Assembly (NCBI GenBank): GCA_945965245.1
Contig: CAMFNC010000159.1
Location: 1 to 14,645, forward strand
DNA: 14,645 nt
Direction: 5' to 3'
Source of the DNA: an uncultured Porphyromonas sp.
Lineage (GTDB): Bacteria > Bacteroidota > Bacteroidia > Bacteroidales > Porphyromonadaceae
A program made the translations under genes and the position numbers. Positions within the stretch are counted from its first letter, which is position 1. The number at the start of each line of letters is the position of its first letter. Under the pieces are notes generated by a model that searched no databases, was not told the origin of the DNA, and saw only the letters and a list, made by a program, of their open reading frames with translations. Shown here piece by piece: positions 7,442 to 13,507 of this stretch.

Positions 7442-8305
7442 ATGAAACGCTACAAACAATTATTCCTAGCCCTTCTGTTTTCACTCTGTGTTTTGGGCTG
7501 CGGCACATTGCAGAAACAGTGCAGTCCGAGCAATATATCCATGACCGACTCCCAACTCGAATGGGTGGACTCGCTACTCCAATACGGACTGGACAATGAA
7601 GCACTCTACACGCTGATGGGCAACATCAAACCGATAAGTTCACTGAAAATCTACACCTTCCCGGTGGCCAACACCGACAGCAGCAAACGGTTAGACGGAC
7701 ACACCCTCACACGTGCCGAACATGGCAAATATCTGGATCGCATGGCATACATCGTGCGCTCCATGAATGCACTCCACCTGCCGGGACTGTGCTTCGTAAT
7801 GGTGCCTTACCGCGCCCCATATAAAGAGATGCGCACTCTGCAAATCACCGCCGTGCGCACAGCTCTGATGGATAGCGTATTACGTGCACAGGAATCATTT
7901 TACGGACAATTCGGATTGGTGCCCGGTGCCGACCCAAATATGGTGCTCAGCGTTATCGAACATCTGGACGACTATGAGCGTTGGCGTGCATACGGCTACC
8001 TATTCGGATACCCCGACCATGCTGTAGATTTTTTCAACCAAGCCGCAGCCCGGAGCAAACAAGAAGGCAAAATTTCCAAACGCAGTTTCTTCCGCATCCC
8101 CACGTTTCAAGATGAAGAAAGAAGCAACTTCGTGTATGCCGTACCGGCAGATTACCAACCCACTGCCACAGATTCATCTTACCTCCACCGAGCACGCCCC
8201 ATATTGGAAACCTACAAAAAGATACGCCCCCGATATACTCGGCCCAATGGCACCGTGCAAGCCTATAAACTCCTGCAAGATTACTATCGGCAATCCAATC
8301 GCTGA
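7442..8305 (+). CDS. Lipoprotein of unknown function, last gene of the receptor operon
   Basis: This 287-residue protein begins with a clear lipoprotein signal (VLGC, acylated Cys20). The mature part is mixed alpha/beta with no repeats or membrane helices. Recognisable blocks are a central MVPYRAPYKEM segment, the helical stretch MDSVLRAQESFYGQF, and the motif YLFGYPDHAVDFFNQAA, which looks strongly conserved in style and recalls hypothetical lipoproteins beside TonB receptors in Bacteroidales. I do not recognise an enzyme signature. Position, the 35-bp spacing and the lipid anchor suggest it is part of the same uptake system, either on the surface or facing the periplasm. It is followed by 416 bp without a gene, so it probably ends the operon. 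Confidence 0.8.
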   Translation: MKRYKQLFLALLFSLCVLGCGTLQKQCSPSNISMTDSQLEWVDSLLQYGLDNEALYTLMGNIKPISSLKIYTFPVANTDSSKRLDGHTLTRAEHGKYLDRMAYIVRSMNALHLPGLCFVMVPYRAPYKEMRTLQITAVRTALMDSVLRAQESFYGQFGLVPGADPNMVLSVIEHLDDYERWRAYGYLFGYPDHAVDFFNQAAARSKQEGKISKRSFFRIPTFQDEERSNFVYAVPADYQPTATDSSYLHRARPILETYKKIRPRYTRPNGTVQAYKLLQDYYRQSNR

Positions 8306-8364
8306 AAAGTGACATGAAAAGGATGTGTAACATGCTGAAAAAATTCGTGCTTATTTTGATTTTA

Positions 8365-8396
8365 TTTTATGCATAAAACGCGTGCAATTTGTGCAC
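8365..8396. repeat. 14-bp palindrome and adjacent hairpin
   Basis: TTTTATGCATAAAA (8365-8378) is a perfect palindrome. Four bases later GTGCA (8382-8386) and TGCAC (8392-8396) form a 5-bp stem with an ATTTG loop. They lie 60-90 bp after the last gene of the receptor operon and could be a transcription stop, a protein-binding site or chance in AT-rich DNA. There is no following T-run, which argues against a simple terminator on the plus strand. Confidence 0.35.
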
Positions 8397-8557
8397 AAAA
8401 TGAAATCAATTTATACATAAATTTTTCAGCCCTCTTCGAAGCCGCATACCAACTTATCCGAAACAACCATATTTGTGTTTTTTATTAAGACTTTTTGATG
8501 CACTTGTTAAAATTTATAAAAAAAACAACAAGTAAAGGAAAATAAAAATACATAAAC

Positions 8558-8658
8558 ACCTCATTATAAGAACCATAAAGCACAAAACATGCCATACAAC
8601 AGATAGTATCAGATTACCGAATTACCCGGCTTATGATGAGGTTAGAACCATTTTTTTT
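8558..8658 (+). ncRNA. Possible structured RNA or terminator-like element
   Basis: ACCTCATTATAAG (8558-8570) can pair with CTTATGATGAGGT (8630-8642) as a 13-bp stem with a single U-G wobble, closing a 59-base loop. The 3' arm is followed after eight bases by a run of eight T (8651-8658). The 8-mer AGAACCAT also occurs just after each arm (8569-8576 and 8644-8651). A weak CATATTTG box at 8468-8475 could drive a short transcript ending here. The element lies before the promoter box at 8680, so it need not be part of the downstream mRNA. No known RNA family is recognised. Confidence 0.25.
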
Positions 8659-8687
8659 CGATTTTTCAAAATTCTATTCTATCTTTG
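8657..8687 (+). promoter_or_regulatory. Candidate promoter of the lipoprotein-HAD-recO cluster
   Basis: TATCTTTG (8680-8687) fits the Bacteroidota -7 consensus TAnnTTTG at every defined position. TTCG at 8657-8660, exactly 19 bases upstream, is one base from the -33 TTTG box. The start point would fall near 8693-8696, leaving a leader of about 26-29 bases before the ATG at 8722. Confidence 0.55.
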
Positions 8688-8721
8688 GGAGAAATAATAC
8701 AACCAATTTATTACTAAGCGT

Positions 8722-9576
8722 ATGAACAAGAAACTTATTTTGGTTGCTGCCGGGATGGTGCTATTGGCATCCTGCGGCAAAAATTCCAAGCCTTATAAAG
8801 AGTTGAAATCGCAGTACGACTCTATTGCTTTGGTAAACCAAAACTACGAGAACGACTTGCGCGAAACCGACTCATTGGTAGCTGCCGTATTGACCAATTT
8901 CCAAGAAATCTCCATGGTGGAAGGCATGATTAACGTGAACCCCATGAGTGGAGATGTAAAGAAATCTGACAAAGAACGTATTCGGGACAATATGCAATTG
9001 ATCTCAGACAAATTGCAAGCAAGCACCGACGCTCTGAGTCGATTGGAAGAAAAGATGGCTGCATCCGGCAAAGAAAACAGCCGTCTGCGTCAGACGATTT
9101 CGGCTCTGGGCAAACAACTGGAAGATCAGAAAAAGCGTGTAACGGAACTGACGGCAGAACTGGAGCGCAGAGACATTGCCATCGGCTCTCTGGACGCTAT
9201 GGTTAATGATCTGACCAACGACAAGAGCAAACTGCAAGAAGCTACCGCCAAGCAAGCTGCCGCACTGGCTGCACAAGACCGTGCCCTGAACGCTGTAAGC
9301 TACTGCATCGGTACTTCGTCCGACCTCAAGGACATGAACCTGTTGAGTGGTGGCAAGATAAACACTGCCAATGCCAACATGAATTATTTCACCACGACCG
9401 ACCGTCGCGAGCTGAATCAAATTCCCACCATGTCCAAGCGTGCCAAACTGCTTACGCTGCACCCCTCCGACTCATATGAATTGGTTAAGGGCGCAGACAA
9501 GATGATTACATTGAACATCAAGAATCCCGAAACATTCTGGAGTAACTCTAAAATCCTGATTATTCAAGTTGATTAA
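8722..9576 (+). CDS. Coiled-coil lipoprotein conserved in Bacteroidota
   Basis: The 284-residue product has a clean lipobox (LASC, acylated Cys18). A charged heptad-rich helix follows from about residue 84 to 190 (for example ALGKQLEDQKKRVTELTAEL at 128-147), predicting a long coiled coil. A compact C-terminal domain (about 192-284) contains SYCIGTSSDLKDMNLL, KAKLLTLHPSDSYEL-type and FWSNSKILIIQVD segments; I recall similar ends in Bacteroidota lipoproteins, but no function. It probably stands in the periplasm as an elongated membrane-tethered rod. It has its own promoter-like box and overlaps the next gene by 8 bp, so its translation likely supports that of the HAD enzyme. No enzymatic residues are evident. 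Confidence 0.85.
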   Translation: MNKKLILVAAGMVLLASCGKNSKPYKELKSQYDSIALVNQNYENDLRETDSLVAAVLTNFQEISMVEGMINVNPMSGDVKKSDKERIRDNMQLISDKLQASTDALSRLEEKMAASGKENSRLRQTISALGKQLEDQKKRVTELTAELERRDIAIGSLDAMVNDLTNDKSKLQEATAKQAAALAAQDRALNAVSYCIGTSSDLKDMNLLSGGKINTANANMNYFTTTDRRELNQIPTMSKRAKLLTLHPSDSYELVKGADKMITLNIKNPETFWSNSKILIIQVD

Positions 9577-10294
9577 ACCACACAGCCCGGCATACAAATG
9601 CCTGTTTATCGATTTAGACGATACGCTGTGGGCTACCTACGAAAATAATTGTGAGAGTCTCACCGAACTTTATACTGCCCTCAATTGGGGGCAGTATTTT
9701 GTTTCTTGTGAGGCTTTCCTAAATTCGTTTTGGCCGCACAACGATTTTTTATGGAGTGAGTATCGGCATGGTCGCATCAACAAGGACCAACTGACACTTT
9801 CACGCTTCCAGCACCCTTTTACCGAAGCCGGGCATCCGCTCACCACGGCACAGATAGAGGACATAAACAGCCGCTTTCTCAATCTGTGCGCGCAAAAAAG
9901 AGGCATTTGCCCCGGAGCCATAGAAGTACTGGAGTACCTGCATGGCAAATATGCCATTTATATACTGAGCAATGGCTTTCGGGAGGTGCAGCAGCGCAAA
10001 ATGGATGCCGCCGGACTGACGCCTCATGTGGATGGAATGGTGCTGAGCGAAGATGCCGGCATCAATAAGCCACACAAAGAAATCTTCGATTATGCCTTCG
10101 AGGTATCGGGATATAGTCCGGAAGCCTGTATCATGATTGGCGATAGCTGGGATGCCGATATAGAAGGAGCTTCCAACGGCGGTGTGTCGTCTATTTGGTA
10201 CAATCCCAAACATAACGCCATCCCTGCCGATACCACAGCTCGCCACCCCATACGAACTATTACCCATCTGACCGAACTAATCGGCTATCTGTAA
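9569..10294 (+). CDS. yjjG: HAD-family pyrimidine 5'-nucleotidase (YjjG-like), TTG start
   Basis: The 241-residue protein shows all four HAD motifs: DLDDT at 15-19 (nucleophile D15, acid/base D17), SN at 134-135, K167 in INKPHKEIFD, and GDSWDADIEGA at 191-201. The long alpha-helical cap with N-D-F-L-W-x-x-Y-x-x-G-x-I resembles the YjjG family, cytosolic phosphatases that remove noncanonical pyrimidine nucleotides; another HAD phosphatase role remains possible. The frame opens after a TGA at 9557-9559 and has no ATG or GTG before the catalytic motif, so the TTG at 9569 is the only conventional start. It overlaps the lipoprotein stop by 8 bp (TTGATTAA). The stop touches the recO ATG. Confidence 0.85.
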   Translation: MIKPHSPAYKCLFIDLDDTLWATYENNCESLTELYTALNWGQYFVSCEAFLNSFWPHNDFLWSEYRHGRINKDQLTLSRFQHPFTEAGHPLTTAQIEDINSRFLNLCAQKRGICPGAIEVLEYLHGKYAIYILSNGFREVQQRKMDAAGLTPHVDGMVLSEDAGINKPHKEIFDYAFEVSGYSPEACIMIGDSWDADIEGASNGGVSSIWYNPKHNAIPADTTARHPIRTITHLTELIGYL

Positions 10295-11068
10295 ATGATG
10301 TTTCTGACCACACCGGCATTAGTATTGCATCGCTTCACTTATAATGACAGATACGGCATTGCACACTGCTATACGGCATCGAACGGACGCATGAACCTAT
10401 TGGTGCCGGCACGTTCAGGTGTCAAACGTCACCGCAGGGAGCCTGCACAATGGACCATGCTACGCCCTCTGAATGAAGTAGAACTGACCGTGGAATTAAA
10501 ACCGCATCGCGACCTGCACCATATCCGTGAATTGCACCTGCTGCATAGCCGTCCGGGTTTGAATGACGGGGGAGTGAAAACAGCCGTTTCCATGTTCCTC
10601 TCAGAGCTATTGTATCGCATCCTGACTCACACCGAAGCGGACGAGCCACTATACCGCTATATAAATCAATGCCTTAATCGAATAGAAACCGAGCCACTAC
10701 CGCGCGCTGCAGCCAATTCGCATCTCTACTTCATGCTGCATCTGCTTCCTTTTTTGGGAGTGGAACCGGATACCCAAGTTTACAGTCCCGGCGATTGGTT
10801 CGATATGCGAGAAGGTCGTTATACTCATTCTGCCCCCGGACATGCGGATGTTCTACCCCCGGAGGAAGCTGCCTTTTTGCCGCTACTGATGCGCATAAAC
10901 GTGGAAAACATGGGTTGTTTCCGCTTCAATCGAATGCAACGTGCGGCCATTTTGGAGCGACTCATCCGCTATTACCGATTGCATTTGCCACCTTTTCCCG
11001 CACTGCATTCGCCGGATATTCTTCGCAGTCTATATGATAGCCGAAAAACACCCGATAATAATTTGTAA
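10295..11068 (+). CDS. recO: DNA repair protein RecO
   Basis: The 257-residue sequence matches RecO in length and layout: an N-terminal OB-fold (about 1-80, with the early ALVLHRFTYNDRYGIAHCYT block and the basic patch RSGVKRHRREP) and a helical C-terminal domain containing FLSELLYRIL, HLYFMLHLLPFLGVEP, the FDMREGRYT segment, and the final RSLYDS. RecO binds single-stranded DNA and SSB and, with RecR, loads RecA at gaps. No zinc-type CxxC pairs are present, so this is the metal-free version. The ATG at 10295 directly follows the TAA of the HAD gene; a second ATG at 10298 is also possible. A 47-bp gap separates it from the dipeptidase gene. Confidence 0.92.
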   Translation: MMFLTTPALVLHRFTYNDRYGIAHCYTASNGRMNLLVPARSGVKRHRREPAQWTMLRPLNEVELTVELKPHRDLHHIRELHLLHSRPGLNDGGVKTAVSMFLSELLYRILTHTEADEPLYRYINQCLNRIETEPLPRAAANSHLYFMLHLLPFLGVEPDTQVYSPGDWFDMREGRYTHSAPGHADVLPPEEAAFLPLLMRINVENMGCFRFNRMQRAAILERLIRYYRLHLPPFPALHSPDILRSLYDSRKTPDNNL

Positions 11069-11115
11069 CTTCGCAATCTAACACAATAGTAACACCTTGT
11101 AACAATAACACTTTG

Positions 11116-12714
11116 ATGAAAAAGTATTCCATTCTTCTATTTCTGTGTTTGGGGCTGTATAGCTATGCCTCGGCGCAAACCGATGAGTCCGAAGAACATC
11201 CATGGCGTTCGTCCGAAAGTTGTACCAGCGTGATGGTGGGCAAAAAAGCCTCTGCCGACGGCTCTGTGATGACGAGTCACACATGCGACAGCTGGTACCG
11301 CACTTGGGTAACCATGCGCGCCGGCAAAACCTACGAACGTGATACCGTAACCGCCATTTATAATGGCCGGATGCATACCGAGTATCCCAATGATCAGACT
11401 CGGTTGGAAGAAAAAGGTCGCATTCCGCAGGTGAAACAGACTTACCGTTTCTTGGATACTTCTTATCCCTGCCTCAATGAGCGGCAATTGGCCATCGGTG
11501 AAACGACCATCGAAGGCGTGCCTGCATTGGTCAATCCCAAGGGAATGTTTATGATTGAGGAACTGGAGCGCATCGCTCTGGAACGCTGCACCACAGCACG
11601 CCAAGCCATCAAACTGATTGGCGAATTGATAGAGAAATATGGCTATGCCGACTGGGGCGAATGTCTGACCATAGCCGACACCAAAGAGGTGTGGCAGATG
11701 GAAATTTTCGGCATTGGCAAAAACAAAATCGGCGGTGTATGGGCAGCACAGCGCATCCCCGATGATCACATCGGCGTATCTGCCAACATCTCCCGAATCG
11801 GCAAAATACAGAAAGACCCGAATTACTTCATGGCATCTAAAAATGTATCTTCGGCAGCCAAGGAATTGGGCCTGTGGGATGGCAAAGAACCGTTCGTTTT
11901 CTGGAAAGCGTATGGCGATAACAAGAAAGCTTATATGATACGTGAGTATTTCATTCTCAATCACTTTGCCCCCTCATTGGGTTTGAAGTTCGACGACCGT
12001 GAGGAAATGCCCTTTAGCGTAAAGCCCGAAAAGCCGGTGAGCGTGACCGATGTAATGGCCGTTTTGTGCGAAACATACGAAGGCACAGAATTCGATATGC
12101 TCAAAAATCTGAAAGTAACATCCAAGAACAGAAATACCAATCAAATAGATACCCTGACCAGCCCGGCGGCCAATCCATGGATGACAACCGACATGGTGAC
12201 GATGCTCAACAGCATCAAACCCGATGCCGTGAAGCGTATGCGCACCGTGGCAGTGCCCCAGTGTTCATACAGCACGGTCATTCAGCTGCGTGACTGGCTA
12301 CCAAATGCCATCGGCGGTGTGGTATGGTTCTCGTTCGACAATCCAGCCCAAAGCCCTCGCATCCCCATCTTTGCCGGCACCACCCGACTGCCCAAAAGTT
12401 TTGAGATATGCGGTCAACACCGTTTCCGCACAGATGCGGCTATATGGACTTTCCGCCGCGCCAATAAACTCGCTACCGTGCGCTGGGGTAGAAACCGTGG
12501 CGTAATGGAAGAGGCCATAAAGCGATTTACCGACAAGGGTATGCGTGAATTGCCCTGGGTGGAAGCCGAATACAAGAAAATCTTGGCAGAAAAGGGCGAA
12601 AAAGAAGCCACCCGTTTTCTCAACGACTATACAGCTGACTTCGCCGGTGCCGCCATGCTGCGCTGGCAGGAATTGGGCGATGAATATTGGTCTAAATATC
12701 AAATGGGATTTTAA
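11116..12714 (+). CDS. Secreted C69-family dipeptidase
   Basis: The 532-residue protein has a signal peptide (1-20, ASA|Q), a short prosegment (21-35) and then Cys36 in ESCTSVMVGKKASADGSV, the N-terminal-nucleophile start of peptidase family C69 (PepD type). In this family the prosegment is removed autocatalytically so that Cys becomes the new N-terminus and cleaves dipeptides. Further family blocks are the TSHTCDSW stretch, GVPALVNPKGMFMIEELERI, YGYADWGECLTIADTKEVWQ and the WFSFDNPAQSPRIPIF region near the C-terminus. The signal peptide places it in the periplasm or outside. I chose the ATG at 11116; a TTG three bases upstream would add only one residue. It fits a peptide-using bacterium. 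A TAACTTCG box at 11066-11073 is a weak promoter candidate. Confidence 0.9.
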   Translation: MKKYSILLFLCLGLYSYASAQTDESEEHPWRSSESCTSVMVGKKASADGSVMTSHTCDSWYRTWVTMRAGKTYERDTVTAIYNGRMHTEYPNDQTRLEEKGRIPQVKQTYRFLDTSYPCLNERQLAIGETTIEGVPALVNPKGMFMIEELERIALERCTTARQAIKLIGELIEKYGYADWGECLTIADTKEVWQMEIFGIGKNKIGGVWAAQRIPDDHIGVSANISRIGKIQKDPNYFMASKNVSSAAKELGLWDGKEPFVFWKAYGDNKKAYMIREYFILNHFAPSLGLKFDDREEMPFSVKPEKPVSVTDVMAVLCETYEGTEFDMLKNLKVTSKNRNTNQIDTLTSPAANPWMTTDMVTMLNSIKPDAVKRMRTVAVPQCSYSTVIQLRDWLPNAIGGVVWFSFDNPAQSPRIPIFAGTTRLPKSFEICGQHRFRTDAAIWTFRRANKLATVRWGRNRGVMEEAIKRFTDKGMRELPWVEAEYKKILAEKGEKEATRFLNDYTADFAGAAMLRWQELGDEYWSKYQMGF

Positions 12715-12718
12715 TTTG
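12687..12718 (+). promoter_or_regulatory. Possible promoter before gpmA
   Basis: TTAATTTG (12711-12718) is one base from TAnnTTTG, and TTG at 12687-12689 lies about 21 bases upstream. The box overlaps the dipeptidase stop codon and would give a leader of roughly 16-18 bases. The gap of only 27 bp between the genes means read-through is equally possible. Confidence 0.3.
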
Positions 12719-12741
12719 TAATTATCAATAATAGAACTAAA

Positions 12742-13488
12742 ATGAAAAGAGTAGTATTGCTTCGCCACGGCGAAAGCGTATGGAACAAAGAAAACCGCTT
12801 TACCGGTTGGACCAATGTGGATTTGTCTGAAAAAGGCGTGGAAGAGGCCAAACGTGCCGGTGCACTGCTCCGCGAAGAGGGTTTCCACTTCGGCATCGCT
12901 TTTACCTCATACCTGAAACGTGCCATCAAAACACTAAACCAAGTGTTGGATGTGATGGACCTTGATTGGATTCCGGTAGAAAAGAGTTGGCGACTGAACG
13001 AAAAACATTATGGAATGCTGCAAGGCTTAAACAAAGCCGAAACAGCGGCCAAATATGGAGACGAGCAAGTATTGGTTTGGCGTCGCAGCTACGATGTTCC
13101 TCCCACTCCGCTGGAAAAGGACGATGAGCGCTCGCCCTACCGGGATGCACGCTATGTCAACGTAGTGCCTCAATTTATTCCGCTAACGGAAGCTCTCTGC
13201 GACACCGTGGCACGCACACAGCCTTATTGGGAATGTAACATTCTGCCGGCTCTGATGCAATACGAAGATGTGCTGGTGGCAGCTCACGGCAATAGCTTAC
13301 GCGGTATAATCAAGGTGTTGAAAAACATCAGCGACGAAGACATCGTAAGCCTGAACCTACCGACAGCCGTACCTTACGTTTTCGAGTTCGACGATGAATT
13401 AAACTTGGTAAAAGACTACTTCTTGGGCAACCCCGAAGAAATCAAGAAATTGATGGAAGCTGTGGCCAATCAAGGCAAGAAAAAATAA
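12742..13488 (+). CDS. gpmA: 2,3-bisphosphoglycerate-dependent phosphoglycerate mutase
   Basis: The 248-residue protein is a textbook dPGM: LLRHGES at 6-12 with phospho-accepting His9, NRFTGWTNVDLSEKG (18-32), TSYLKRAIKT (55-64) with Arg60, RLNEKHYGMLQGLNK (84-98) with Glu87, and VAAHGNSLRG (179-188) with His182. It interconverts 3- and 2-phosphoglycerate in glycolysis and gluconeogenesis in the cytoplasm. The length equals the family norm, and the C-terminal tail is basic (GKKK), as usual. It lies 27 bp after the dipeptidase and 19 bp before aroA; the close spacing suggests co-transcription with aroA, which draws on the phosphoenolpyruvate formed downstream of this step. Confidence 0.97.
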   Translation: MKRVVLLRHGESVWNKENRFTGWTNVDLSEKGVEEAKRAGALLREEGFHFGIAFTSYLKRAIKTLNQVLDVMDLDWIPVEKSWRLNEKHYGMLQGLNKAETAAKYGDEQVLVWRRSYDVPPTPLEKDDERSPYRDARYVNVVPQFIPLTEALCDTVARTQPYWECNILPALMQYEDVLVAAHGNSLRGIIKVLKNISDEDIVSLNLPTAVPYVFEFDDELNLVKDYFLGNPEEIKKLMEAVANQGKKK

Positions 13489-13507
13489 CTTTCGCCATCC
13501 ATCTTCT

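Larger units (their letters stand above)
8306..8721. other. AT-rich intergenic region with dyads and a promoter
   Basis: No credible coding sequence was found on either strand. From left to right it holds a T-rich stretch, a perfect 14-bp palindrome (8365-8378), a small hairpin (8382-8396), a weak CATATTTG box (8468-8475), a long-range inverted repeat (8558-8570 with 8630-8642) followed by a run of eight T, and a good promoter box at 8680-8687. It separates the receptor operon from the lipoprotein-HAD-recO cluster. I see no clean intrinsic terminator immediately after the stop at 8305. Confidence 0.6.

Noticed and set aside
8306..8364. Intrinsic terminator directly after the receptor operon
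   Set aside because: The area is T-rich, but I found only 4-bp stems and no GC-rich hairpin with a T-run.
10295..11068. Loss of the RecO zinc site as an oddity
   Set aside because: Many RecO proteins, including that of E. coli, lack the four-cysteine zinc site, so this is ordinary variation.
11113..11115. TTG as start of the dipeptidase
   Set aside because: An ATG follows immediately at 11116 and gives a normal signal peptide; there is no reason to prefer the TTG.
11137..11964. 275-codon open frame on the minus strand
   Set aside because: It lies entirely opposite the dipeptidase gene, has no signal or family motif, and has a composition typical of an antisense shadow.
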